Shown in pieces: positions 1-13,409 of a stretch of DNA of 64,000 nucleotides; position 1 is the stretch's first letter, and every line of letters starts with the position of its first letter. Source of the stretch: Streblospio benedicti (lineage: Eukaryota; Annelida; Polychaeta; Spionida; Spionidae). Below the pieces are notes generated by a model. That model did not search any database, was not told the DNA's origin, and saw nothing but the letters and a program-made list of their open reading frames with translations. The position numbers and the translations under genes are program-made. The DNA is taken from assembly GCA_019095985.1 (NCBI GenBank), contig CM032668.1, positions 25,505,588-25,569,587 of the forward strand, written 5' to 3'.

Positions 1-187
1 CGCCGGCGACAGGCGCACACTGACGTAAGACGGATGCCGATGTCGTTTGATTTGTTGCCCTCGATTGTTTAGCCGTCAGCGAGGACGTACATCACTGACG
101 CCCACGCCCACACGTGGCCGTGTTTAAGGAAGGAGGGTGGGGGAGGTGTGTGTATGGGTGGGTATAAGAAGGTCATGGGCTGACTAA
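1..187. other. Unassigned DNA at window start
   Basis: No open frame, repeat or RNA gene could be supported here. The stretch is more GC-rich than most of the flanking DNA and ends at the target duplication of the adjacent MITE. Confidence 0.4.
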
Positions 188-595
188 GGGACCATTCAGT
201 ATTTATGACAGGGTGGAGTAGGAGGATTTTAGGACGGGCCATGAACTTTTGTCACAATGTTTGGAGGGGGGCTATCAATTTATTCACACACTTTTGAGGG
301 GGCTATCAATTTTTTCACATAAAATTTACCCCTATTTTTTAGAGATTCTTTACTAAAATTTACTGTTCTTTATATTATGGATATCCATCATATAGGATTT
401 TTAGTTAACCGAAAATGAATGCATTAACTGTTGGGGGTCGCGTGGGTGGGGGCGAGGGGTCATCAATTTTTGTCACATGAAATTGAGGGGGGTTACCAAT
501 TTTTTCACAGAGGTTTGAGGGGGGGCTATTAATTTTTTCACAGCAATTTTGGAAAATCCTCCTACCCCACCCTGTCACAAATACTGAATGGTCCC
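188..595. mobile_element. PIF/Harbinger-type MITE, copy 1
   Basis: The ends are imperfect inverted repeats of about 45 bp, starting GGGACCATTCAGTATTT on the left and ending with its complement on the right. They are flanked by a 3-bp direct repeat TAA (185-187 and 596-598). A TWA target duplication with GGG-starting termini is typical of PIF/Harbinger elements. The interior is low-complexity G-rich sequence with a repeated phrase like GGGGGCTATCAATTTTTTCA and no coding capacity, so it is non-autonomous. A second copy lies at 20435-20798. Confidence 0.75.
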
Positions 596-598
596 TAA

Positions 599-1392
599 GT
601 GTTGGTCACCAAAATAACTGTTGCCAATGATCCTAACCTGCATCTGGATGCTCAAGTGACATTGCCATGCAGTGTCCCTCCACGATAATCACGAGCTACA
701 TGCAGATGATGGGTGTGGCCTGTGGAGTATTCAAAAAGGACAAAAAACTGTACGGAAGGTCGGTTGGAGCACGATGGGTGTCCCCGTGTGGGCGTTATTA
801 AACATGTGGTAGGCATATGTGTCAAGCATTTTGCAGTAACGGCGACATGGCAGAATCCGTTTGTAATACACATGTTGCATTGCAAGACACTGCGCAGCTA
901 TTATGACAAGAATCCATCCAGCTCATTACATTATACATATACTACAGGTTGCATCATTCACATATCATGAATTTCATCGATCCCGCATTTGAATATTTGC
1001 ATAGTGCCTCGTTTGATGTTCTTCCAATCTCCCTCACAGCCTCATCTCCAGAGCCTGCTCTCTTTCTCAGTGACAGGGATAAATCAAGGTCACTTTTTTG
1101 TTCTGAGACGCGGCTCAAGCACCAGTCTGTACAGAGATATTTGCAATTGAAGCCTGTCTCAAGCTAACGATAGCTCTGTGTTTAGAGTGTAAACCTGTGT
1201 GGTTGATGGGAGCGTCACGTGCAAATAGCAGCACCATTCAGGGAGAGTGCATACACGCGTCACACCCACGCAGTCTTAGTAAGGGTTGTTAACTAGTGCT
1301 AATAATGTAGCCATGATGTGCCATTACACCCTGTGAGGCATTTCGTTTGTTTGAATACGCCGCTGCCACCAGTTTTGATTATTATAGCAGAC
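599..1392. other. Unassigned intergenic DNA
   Basis: Several short open frames occur on both strands but none has recognisable domains, coding bias or splice context. I see no repeats or RNA genes here. Confidence 0.35.
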
Positions 1393-2045
1393 GGAGGCCA
1401 CGTGGTGTTGGTAAATGGACCTTGAGTGGCAGGTTAGTTAGTGAGCCTCGGGGTGAAGGGATCACCTTAGTTATTGTTTTCAAATTAGATGAGTTCTTTA
1501 ATGTGCAGAGTGGTGGCTCCTCTACACGGGTCATGCCTTTTAATGAGGTTTCCGAACTTCAGAAGGGCCACTCTGTTAACACGAGATGGGGCCTGACCTC
1601 TGTTGTGGCCTCAAAAAATAGATGGTTCACAATCATCGGTCTCTTTGTTATGACTTGGGAACACAAGAAACTGGCATATCGCAGATGAGCTCTCCGGGAT
1701 GGTCTCTTTAAAGAGGTGGTCTTAATTGGAAATTCTACTGTGTCAAGACTGATGCGCGTGCGCTTCGAATAATCAGAGAACTTGTTGTCCTTGAGATGAC
1801 CCTTAATTTCAATTCGCACTACAAGTGCGTCTTTCAAACAAAGCATCTGTATTCTATAGTATATAGGATAGGTTCAGAAGGGTCCTTTAAATGAGTGTTC
1901 CGTGTAGAGGAGAGTCAACCTTCTGCACGCAAAAACACTCACCTAGCTTGAAAACAATTGCTAGTGTGATCCCTCCACCCAGAGGCTAAGTTGGCTACCT
2001 AGCCTCTTTCCGGTGGTGTTCGTGTACCAACACCACGAGGCCTCC
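1393..2045. repeat. Element with about 170-bp inverted arms
   Basis: The block 1393-1567 is found again in inverted orientation at 1871-2045. Both outer ends begin GGAGGCC.CGTGGTGTT and both inner ends finish near a GAACCTTCAGAAGG-like phrase. About 300 bp separates the arms. A third copy of one arm lies at 30439-30613. The arrangement suits a non-autonomous foldback or long-TIR element. I could not assign a superfamily, and no target duplication is obvious. Confidence 0.6.
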
Positions 2046-2346
2046 CTCTGCAATGATCATCAGCAAGTTGTGAAAAATTCCAGTACGGCCCCTTTCCCAC
2101 CTCATGATGCTGGCACCCATTGTGCACTCAATGACATCCACGTAAGGTCATTGGCACAACAGGCAAAGCAGTTCTGTGGAAAAGGACTGCATTCAAGGCC
2201 TCTGCAAGGCCCCATGATGACCAAGGCTATTCTGAAACAAAGTTCACTAGACACTGCAGTAGCCTCGATAGGTGCCTGGGTGATAACTAACTGCCCATTA
2301 TCTCGGTGTTTGTGAAGCTACAATGACAGAATCACTCACTCAAGGC

Positions 2347-2524
2347 TACAGTATAACCTCCAATTAGACCCACATCTATACCGAGACCGTATACAATGAG
2401 ACAATTTTCCAATGGTCCAAGTGTATATAGAGCCCATACAGAACTTACACCAAGAGACACCCTCTTTTCATTTTGACCAATAGAAGAGAGGTCCCTGTGT
2501 GGTCTTAAAAGAGATGTACTGTAC
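2347..2524. mobile_element. pogo/Tigger-like MITE remnant
   Basis: It begins TACAGTATAACCTCCAATTA and ends GAGATGTACTGTA. These are diverged versions of the TA-flanked CAGTAGAACCTC terminal repeat typical of pogo/Tigger elements of the Tc1/mariner superfamily. The interior repeats phrases such as GAGACCGTAT and AGAGAGGTCC. There is no coding capacity. Confidence 0.45.
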
Positions 2525-3175
2525 TTTATTATGTCGTCATTTGCGGTTCTATGTCTACTGTACATTTAAACTCCAAGGGTGCCATCCGGTGGTCCCTCAA
2601 TGAAGGCCTGGAACCGCAAAAAATGATCTTAGAGTGACTGTCTCTATTCAAAGGTTAACCGTTGGTGGTTCTACTCTATTACTGTTCCACTGTATTACCT
2701 TAAAACAACGGAATCTTAAAACAGGGGCTGTGTAAGTAGTCTAATGAATATGCATCATGTATGCTGTAGTTCTTGGAATTGCTGATTGGTTGAATCAGGA
2801 AATTAGTTTCGTTCCAGCAAGCAGACACTGAAAAGCATTGTTAGTAGAAAACTCGTAGTATCACGAATTCTGTTTTCCTGAAGATTGTAATTTAATTAGA
2901 ACTACATGCCTGCTCTTAATTGGAATTGTTGAAATGAGTGTTGCATGCACGTTTATTCATGATCATGATGTTTAGTGGTCACTATTTCATTTTAAGATGA
3001 ATCATGCAATGGGGCGTGTACGTATACATTTGCCGTACAAAAAGGCTAGGTGTTATGTCTATATTACCAAAACTAGTCTTTGTGTAGCTAATGTGGTATA
3101 CTCCCTCCCTCTCCTAACGATGCTGAGACCCATGGGTGTTTCTACAGCATATTTATTTTATTATTTTTATATGTG

Positions 3176-3353
3176 CAGTAGAACCTCTCCATTAAGACCA
3201 CTCCTGGTGCTGGTTTCAATGGTGTCACTTAAAGAATTGTTTTCTATATGGAGGTACACATTGGTATTTTTATGACTGCTTGGGCAAAGCACAAATGGTC
3301 TCAACTGAGCGGTGGTCTTTTTATGCAGGTAGCCTTATAATTGGAAGTGCAAC
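3176..3353. mobile_element. pogo/Tigger-like MITE remnant
   Basis: The left end reads CAGTAGAACCTCTCCATTAA, close to the Tigger terminal repeat. The right end, near ATAATTGGAAGTGCAACTGC, is a weak complement. It is probably the same family as 2347-2524. Confidence 0.45.
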
Positions 3354-3997
3354 TGCCATATATGATCTGAGTCTCAAACTGGACGAAAGTATGTGTTACA
3401 GAGGTTTACCAAAAGATTTGCATTCAGAAATTCACTGAAATGAGTCTATTATTGGCGACTGTAGAAACTCTAGGCGGGGACATTTCGCTATATTCATGGT
3501 GCAAAAAAGCCCGAGTGGCCGACCCTGAGAGCTTTCCCGTGTCTTTTCTTCTTGATTTATTTTACCGTGTTGTTCAAACATTACGATACCTGATTTTGTT
3601 TTAAGATTCAGTTTTCAGTAAACTTTGTTCGTAGATCTGGGAGCTTGCTGGGGATTTAAAGGGTGTGAATCTATTATGTGTTATGCTGTTTTTGTTTAAT
3701 GGGAGAGACCTCATTATTAGTTTACACGCAAGTACGAATTACAATGTATAGGTTGAATGTTGTGCCACATAGTACATTTACTATTACATGCTGATTGATA
3801 AACATGTTTTAAATGCATAAACAAAATTATATCATAATAAAATTACGATGCTCGTATAGCCACAGCGAATTGTAAGACCACAAACGTGAACGGCCTCAAG
3901 TGGTTTTGATAGAGAGGTGGCTTTTGGCAAGGGTTTACTTTTTGTTTCTTTATAAGGTTTTGGACTCCGAAAAAATGCCTCATCAACACCGTCCGAA

Positions 3998-4225
3998 AGC
4001 GACCTATACGTACTACCACAATGGCGGCTTTTACGTGCAACTAAACATTGATCAGATTGCATCAGACACGCTATGCGGCACATGGATAATGTGATAACGG
4101 ATCGGTCATTACCGGTACTTGCCCCCAGAGTGGGCCATTACATGTCACAATCATGTATAAAAACAATGGTCAACTACATAGAAATACTGCTATACTACAT
4201 GTTAATCCGTGTGAGTATCCCTGCC
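3998..4225. repeat. Dispersed repeat shared with GPCR intron 3
   Basis: A diverged copy is present at about 15499-15690. Shared phrases include TTTACGTGCAACTA.ACATTG, ATAATGTGA-like and CCATTAC.TGTCAC blocks in the same order. No termini were found, so the family is unassigned. Confidence 0.45.
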
Positions 4226-4904
4226 ACAATCAGTGTTAATATAGTTATCTGGCACCATAATTCTATTCATGCCATTGTGTGAGCGACAACTATTCGTTTA
4301 GCGGACTACCATTTATCATGATCTACAAGAGTGGGGAAGGTGGAGTGCGGGTGGGGGTAAATGAAGATCATGCCATAATGGTTTTATTTTTCCGTACACC
4401 CTGTGTCGTAATAAAGCGAAAATGCAACAGTATCAATGTAATTCAAACTAATTTCTAAATGTTTCCAACTGTATTCCAATTTAAAGAAAGTTCCTTTACC
4501 ATAAAATGTGTTCGCAGAAAAATTCAAACTAGTTAAATGAGAAGATGAGAAGAGAGCTCGCTTGTTGAAAGTTTCCAGTTATCTATCAAACCAGATGGAC
4601 CACAACCCTCCCTGTAAAAAATAGTATCTAACTTTGAAGTTACATTCCCATAGTAGTAAACAAGCTTATTGCGACTGGTAAACAAGAACAAGGACTGCAG
4701 ACTTCCGTACCACAAGACTAACAAGACCTGTCGTAAACACAAGGCCCACTGACTCCACTCCAACACAGCTGCTTAGGTGCGTTGGACTCCTTTTCAAGTG
4801 CAAATATTGGTTCTTGTCATGTTCTGGTCAAGTGAAAATATGTGTTTGTACTTATTTTTAAGACAAGTACGTGCGACAATCACAATCACCAATCACTTTA
4901 AATG

Positions 4905-5055
4905 AAGTAAGAGCTCCAATATAACCTCCTAAATAGACCACCCGTCTAGTAGGACTACTTCTATAATAAGACCGTTTCATGTATGACGAACTCACTGCCA
5001 TAGAAATTATAGAGAGGTCCCATTGTATCCATAGACGTTCTGTTTTGCATGGTAC
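4905..5055. mobile_element. pogo/Tigger-like fragment
   Basis: The block contains the characteristic TATAACCTCCTAAATAGACC start and a terminal TAGAGAGGTCCCATTGTATCC. Compare the Tigger-like pieces at 2347, 3176 and 6178. It is too diverged for firm boundaries. Confidence 0.35.
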
Positions 5056-5100
5056 AAAAGACCTCTTATTGGCATTAAACTCTCCACTAATATGCACTAT

Positions 5101-5400
5101 AATGACAATGACAATGACAATAACACTTTTATTTTTCAAACTAAAAGTTCATATAAAATACATATAAATATACACTATATACAATCAAAATGCAAGGTAT
5201 AAGATCATTTAATAAATAAAACATTTAACCAATTCAAGTTCATTGGGCTTTTATACATGAAGAAACTACTAAAAATACTACACTTGACTAAAATGTTATC
5301 ACTGTTATGTAACCGTTCTTGAAAGCTATAAACATATTTTCTATATATATAATAGTTCATTAAAACTATCTACTCCATATTTTACATAATATTGTGATAT
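5101..5400 (-). mobile_element. Possible LINE 3' end
   Basis: An (AATGAC)n run followed by AT-rich sequence containing a reversed polyadenylation-like TTTATTTTT has the look of the short-repeat tail of a CR1/L2/RTE-type LINE inserted on the minus strand. No reverse transcriptase sequence was recognised, so this is a weak call. Confidence 0.25.
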
Positions 5401-6177
5401 ACTACATCTTCTATCAATGTGCATGCAACATTTTGTTGTGGAATCATAATGCACCCAATGACCCGGGTGCTAGACGCAGAGGTTGCTCTGTTCTGATAAA
5501 TCTGTTGATGGCGTGGATTATTCCCCGGTGAATAGGTGGGAATGGCGAGTAATTGAGAAGATGGACGCTTCTTGTCCGCTCTCATTGAATAACAGGGGTC
5601 CATAATTGGTCACTGCCTGCGGGGAAAGGACTTGCAGACCATTGCTTGCTTCACGTCCTATATTAACAATAAGTGGGGTCTAGATTGACCACAGTCAGCC
5701 TGTAAGAGGCCAAAGTGACTGGATGTGTTACTGCGGGTGGCCGGTATAAACGTTTGTACGTGTGTGAGCTGAAAGTAGTCAGACCCTCGTACCTCGTTGA
5801 TTTCCATAACAATTATTGAATAACAAGTCCCAAATATACACAAAATGACCTCGTCTAATATTTGTAATAAACCTTAGCTACTAATAGGAAAGGAGTGCTT
5901 CTGGTACGTGAGAATCATGGACAATCACTGACAACAATTTTTTCAATGTCATCTTCTGAAACCGGCCATTACAAGAACTAAAATGACGACAATTACGATC
6001 AAATAATCATAAGATCTGTTTGAAGAAATTACATCATAAACATGTGATGTCTGACCACCTCAAAATGAGGCCACTCTTCCAATTACAAGACAGAGTCTAT
6101 CGATAGATTTGTTATACTGGTCAGTATTTCATATAGCAGAAAAAATCATACACTGTATGCTGTAAAGGCATTTCTTA
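5401..6177. other. Unassigned intergenic DNA
   Basis: I found no gene, RNA or clear repeat in this interval. The open frames on the minus strand are short and lack domain features. Confidence 0.3.
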
Positions 6178-6252
6178 CAGTAGAACCTCCAATCTAGAGC
6201 AGGTCTCTATGGAGACCGTACTGAGACCGTATCTCGAGGTCCCAAGCCAACA
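6178..6252. mobile_element. Solo pogo/Tigger-like terminal repeat
   Basis: CAGTAGAACCTCCAATCTAG at the left is a close match to the Tigger-type terminus. It is followed by the GGTCTCTATGGAGACC phrase seen in the other family members of this window. No right terminus was found. Confidence 0.45.
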
Positions 6253-8372
<2,120 letters not shown>

Positions 8373-8479
8373 ATCAGTGTGAATTCTGCTGTATATTTGC
8401 TTGATGCCACCTTTAAGTAGTAAATAGTGTAATTCTCATATGAAAAGTTTTAGTGCACCCGACGAATTCTAGACCCACA

Positions 8480-8533
8480 TGACCGACCCCCGACCCCCGA
8501 CCCCCACCCCCACCCCCCCCCCCCCCCCACCCC
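8480..8533. repeat. C-rich tract (G4 potential on minus strand)
   Basis: Repeated CGACCCC and CACCCC units run into an almost pure C17 tract. The complementary strand has many G-runs of four or more with short loops, which fits a G-quadruplex-forming sequence. No gene start lies nearby, so a promoter role is not supported. Confidence 0.7.
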
Positions 8534-10145
8534 TACCTTAAGTGGAACGATGTTGCTCAAACTTTTGTCGAGCGTATGCACGTCATACCTTTCTTTACCT
8601 CCTAAAATAGTCATTTGAAAGAATTTATAAAACAAAACCTCCCAAATCGTAGTTACTACTGTTTCAGTCTGTATGTAGTGTGTATTGGAATTTGTGGTTG
8701 CTGAGCAGGTTTTTAAGCGATGCAAACCAATCAGCCAATGATTATAACCTTGACAAGGACACAACATTCAAAACTACGTCTTCTATGCGGTTCAAACTCA
8801 TACTATGAATACTTTAAACTCATTAAATAAATGCTTTTAGTTGACAATTGTTGGAGAACTCTCAATTGGGCTTAAGAACGTACTCTTCGTTGTCTGTAGC
8901 GGTATACTGAGGCAGAAAATTCGTCAAATGCTTCAATCATTTAGTGAGAAACTGACAGCAAACATTTGAGTGCAAAATAACATTTATGACATTATGATTA
9001 ATTTTGATTCAGCGGAGAAGCTTTTACTATTACTTGATCTGTGTACTTTCTACTCTATTGGGCATTGAAGAGTATGTTTCAAAAGAAGAACTTTGTGTGG
9101 GCCGAAAACATTCATAATCATATTCATTTCGCAGCATTTGTATGACAGGCAAAGGTTTTGTAAACTGGTGACAAATAATACTCTAGAAAAACAAGTCAGT
9201 TCAATTACAGACTTAGGCCTACGTTCATTTGCAGGAAACACTACAAAGGACTTTTTTGTAGATAACGAAATGAATGGTGGTTCATAAAAATAAATTGCCA
9301 ACCATTGCTTTTTCGCGTATTAATGAGCTTCTTCTTTATCCAAGTTTGAAACTGACGCATGGAAATGCTCGGAGCAATGCGTTACCAATATTAAGCCACT
9401 GCCCAACAAACACGATGTGTGGCAGTAGATGAGAAATGAATGGATGAAAAAGATGTGTGTGACGAGACACTGTGCCAATTAACAAGAACTACAATACCAC
9501 GACTGATTCATCTTCAATATTTGGGAGTGTCTGACCCTCGCTTACGTAGAACACAATTACTACCAGTGCTCACATGTCTTTGATCCTGTGCATTGAAATC
9601 ACTGAGCGTTATGAAAGTGTCACCGAGAGCATTATGGCAACAATGCATCAAACTCAAGCAGAAATCCATGTTTATCTAGCTGTTATTTGTTCGTCTATGG
9701 ACTCATAATGGATATTAACTGCTGGACTTGTTTGATTGTGGCCTGATTATTCTTTGTTGATTTGTCTCTTATGTAATTCTGAACATTATTCATGGATGCG
9801 CAAGTCTTGTGATATGTATTACCAGAATATCTGTTATCAAATTGTATGTTTAGTTTAATCTTGATAGTTGTGAGTGATTTGGATTATAGATATTTCATCG
9901 CCGTGATTGCATACATTTCAAAGCATTGGTGAAAATAAGTATACTGGTTTGATAGTATTACATTTGTTTATTTTTAAATGCTGGATACGAAGCGGTATAA
10001 GGTAAAATGTGTAGTGAGACTTTGATATTAACCACCGAAGATGAAAACTACAAATAAAATGCTAAATTACGTGTCAACAATTGCATATATTTATTACGCT
10101 TTTTAGAATTTGTAAAACCGTTTTATCTAGCATTTTTAATATCCG
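8534..10145. other. Unassigned intergenic DNA
   Basis: No coding, RNA or repeat feature could be supported in this AT-rich interval. Confidence 0.35.
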
Positions 10146-10218
10146 TAGAACCAACCTACAATCAGCGGAATATTTGATGAGGTCTCTATCAAGAGTTGGT
10201 CTCTTTATGGAGGTTCAT
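10146..10218. mobile_element. pogo/Tigger-like fragment
   Basis: It opens with CGTAGAACCAACCTACAATCA and closes with CTCTTTATGGAGGTTCATTACT, a diverged short copy of the family found at 3176 and 6178. Confidence 0.35.
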
Positions 10219-10589
10219 TACTGCCTGTCTATGAACATTTGAGCTCGAAAAATAGGGTCCAATTATATAATAGGTGTTCTTTAGAGAGTGTTGATATTAA
10301 TTGTAGATACCTACGAAAAATCATTTTAACTGGAGTATTTTTAAATGTTCACACTCATTGTTATTGTGTTCATCATCTAAACTTCTAAAGCCTTGATTAT
10401 TTGTGCGTAGTGCATATTCAACGGAAATCTACATGCTGGACACACTGCGTGCATTCGCCTAGTTTTTATCATAAAACAAATCACAACACAACGTTCTCGT
10501 GCTTGATGATTTCTGAAAGAGTTCATTCGTGTCCAATGCATAACAAGTAAACCTTATACACGAACTTACACAATAATGTTCGCTTAGTT

Positions 10590-10711
10590 AGTGAAAATGC
10601 GTATACGTGAACTTCAACGATAAAACTTTGAAAATGAAATCATTCACCTCTCGTGCACGAGCGATGCATTTTCACAGTTTTATTGTTGAAGTTCACATAC
10701 GCATTTTCACT
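10590..10711. repeat. Foldback inverted repeat
   Basis: The left arm AGTGAAAATGCGTATACGTG and the adjoining AACTTCAACGATAAAAC return as the inverted complement on the right, with about 45-bp arms and a short central segment containing CTCGTGCACGAG. It is either a very short foldback element or a hairpin-forming sequence. Confidence 0.7.
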
Positions 10712-11379
10712 TATCAAACACACCATTTTGAAGAAAAGCTGGATCTGCCCCATTAGTGGCATCACTAGAAGCCACATCAGCTAGCTTGTTACACACGTCA
10801 CTCGCTTCCTCTATTTGGAGAATAACATATAAAGATGATTGTACGAGTAGGAACAGGAAACGCATAAATATTGACAGCGGTAGGATCGCCTGGACTCTAC
10901 TAGACACGGGGATCATTTATGACTGACAGAGACTGCAGAGACTGGCAATACGTGTGTAGTGAAATAAACCATAAAGTAACGTGTGTGTGAACGATGCTTT
11001 TCCCCCCATGCTTGCTGAAAATACTCGATTCTGATTGACTGGGGGCGGAGCGCAAACTTAATCTCCTACACGACAAAATTTATAACCAAAACTCTGGATC
11101 TACCAGTGATCTATGACACAGTATCATCCATTAAAATAAGGGCAATTAAAGTACATAAGTATATAAATAATACATGTAATGTTACTTTTGGAAAAGAGTT
11201 TCATTTGTGCCTTTAATTGTAAATAATTACAAACGTTTAAAATATTCTAGTAGCAATAACTGGTCTGAAACGTGCAGCCTCGTTGGCATCATATCTGTGA
11301 CGTCATCCAGTGACGAATTAAATTAAATCTACAGGGCATAATGCAAATAATGATTACGTGGGGCTAGAATTGTCTGCTC

Positions 11380-11700
11380 ATCTTTGTTTTAAATGGTGCA
11401 ATAAGAAAAAAAAGCCAAGATTAATACGCACTCGAGAAATGAGCATCAAAGAAAATCAATTCTGACGGCGGAAAAAAGATGAGTCTATATTAATAAAGTC
11501 TGTGGAGATGCGGTGCCGATAGCAGACGAGATTTGGCGGCAGCAGGCGGCGCCAGATTAGACACGCAGACACGTGACAACAATATGGCCGCTGTGGTCAT
11601 TACGACCGACGTAAATCAAAGCCTATCGTCTGCCCGCTCTATTTAATCTCGTGACAGAGCCTCGTTTGAGAGCAAACATTCTGGGGCGTGTGAGTCCAAA
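11380..11700. promoter_or_regulatory. Candidate cis-regulatory island
   Basis: This segment stands out from AT-rich surroundings by a GC-rich core (GGCGGCAGCAGGCGGCGCC) flanked by homeodomain-like GATTA/TAATC sites, a CACGTG E-box and ACAAT SOX-like sites. It lies about 1.7 kb upstream of the GPCR start. The call rests only on composition and motif density; no conservation data were available. Confidence 0.25.
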
Positions 11701-13050
11701 CAGATATTGTCCTTGGGGCAAGGCGAGTGTGTGTTAAGTTGACACTGCAATAGAGATATTGAACGGATAGAACGGAGGTAAAGAAAGGCTGACCCTATCA
11801 CATGAGTTACACTCTGAGCTTTGATTCAACTATGGACGAGATAGGTGTGCCCTTTGTGAAATGTTAAGCCTGTCTTTAGGTCAACTTCATCGCGTATCTC
11901 CCACGAATTTCTGGTGCGAAGTCGACTTTATGAAAGTTAGCCATGCCACATTTGAGCCTGCTGTTGGTTTTTTGAAGTTGCTGAAAATACATAGACAAAA
12001 CCGGCTGAGTTTGTAATATGAATTATAGTATCAGGTGAGTTCTTGGGGCGTATCACGGTGAGCCCGAAGGGCAAGCCTGATGCGCCACACGAACGAATCC
12101 TGATAAAATAATTCATCTTATACAAGGAACCCGGTTTTGTATTTATCATTAATTTTCAAACAATATTACAACATTATTTTATAAATGTGAAAAAGTAGTC
12201 CGGCTGAGTACAAGCATGGTGACCATGGTATCACCCCTCTTCGAAAAGGGGTGATAACCCTCTCTGGGTTATCAGATACTTCTGGAGCATGATAACCAAT
12301 GAACTTACATGAAAAAGAATGATAAAAGAAATAATAAGACGCCTACTTACTCACTGGTGCCGTTTTAAATAGAAACGTGGTTGTATCGTTAAAATAGTGA
12401 CTATTGAAATCATCATTATGGACCACAGCTTCAATATAATGTTTGAAATTGATTAATCCGTGATGTATATAGCACTAAAGCAACCATCATTTATTATGGT
12501 GTTATTGGTGAGTCTTGTTGATTAAAATTTGTTAGAGTCAATGGTTTCTATGTTGTCTACATGCGAAACGTGTGAAGGACAAAATGTAATGTGCAATATT
12601 CGGCTAGATTTCATAACTTTTTGAATTGTATTGCAGGTCGGGATGCTTGTCAAGCGATGGATCAGCCTAATGAAAAGTAGGGATCAGATTTGACCTTGTA
12701 AGAAATCCCACTGGACTAAACTGAACCATATCGGATAATATGTGTGTAAATGCTATATTAATTGCGTGAAAATAAAATATATCGGGGTACGATTGGTTGG
12801 ATTTGTATTGCATTTGGATCCTGTAACTTCAATTATCAAAATGATGAGTAGAATAAGAATAAGTGTGGTAGATGATGGATCATGAATCACTGAGAGGAAT
12901 TCATATTTCTTTATGGGCTGTCAGTGAGAAAATCTCTTTCATTTCAATTTACATGAACTGGCACTGGAGTATTAATACTAATTAAAAGAGGTATAATATG
13001 TATCATGGAAGGAATCTGACAAACATTAACTAGCACTAGTACTACCAAAT
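11701..13050. other. Region upstream of the GPCR gene
   Basis: No exon is recognised. A short hairpin, GGTATCACCCCT to AGGGGTGATAACC, occurs at about 12228-12260. Untranslated exons of the GPCR could lie here but cannot be identified by eye. Confidence 0.3.
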
Positions 13051-13370
13051 ACCTTGAAAAGTGTAGATCCACCTTGAAAAGTGCAAATCCACATTAAAAA
13101 GTGCAAATCCACCTGGAAAAGTGAAAATCCACATTGAAAAGTGCAAATCCACCTTGAAAAGTGCAAATCCACCTTGAAAAGTGCAAATCCACATTGAAAA
13201 GTGCAAATCTCAATTGAAAAGTGCAAATCTCAATTGAAAAGTGCAAATCCACATTGAAAAGTGCAAATCCACATTAAAAAGTGCAAATCTCCATTGAAAA
13301 GTGCAAATCTCCATTGAAAAGCGCAAATCTCCATTGAAAAGTGCAAATCCACATTGAAAAATTCGGATCT
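13051..13370. repeat. 20-bp minisatellite, 16 units
   Basis: Sixteen head-to-tail units of 20 bp follow the consensus ACATTGAAAAGTGCAAATCC, with variants that have CCTTG or CAATT starts. The last unit is degraded and the array ends 40 bp before the likely GPCR start codon. An ATG inside the array (13341) is in frame with the receptor. Confidence 0.95.
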
Positions 13371-13409
13371 AGCACAGCCAGTAGTGTCGTCTGCTGCCAC
13401 AGTCCCAGC

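Noticed and set aside
1347-1688. A 113-residue open frame
   Set aside because: It spans a repeat arm and has no recognisable domain or coding bias.
11937-12149. A 70-residue minus-strand frame
   Set aside because: No domain, no splice context and no neighbouring exon; probably chance.
13051-13370. CRISPR-like regular 20-bp repeat
   Set aside because: Units are head to tail without spacers in an animal genome; this is a minisatellite.
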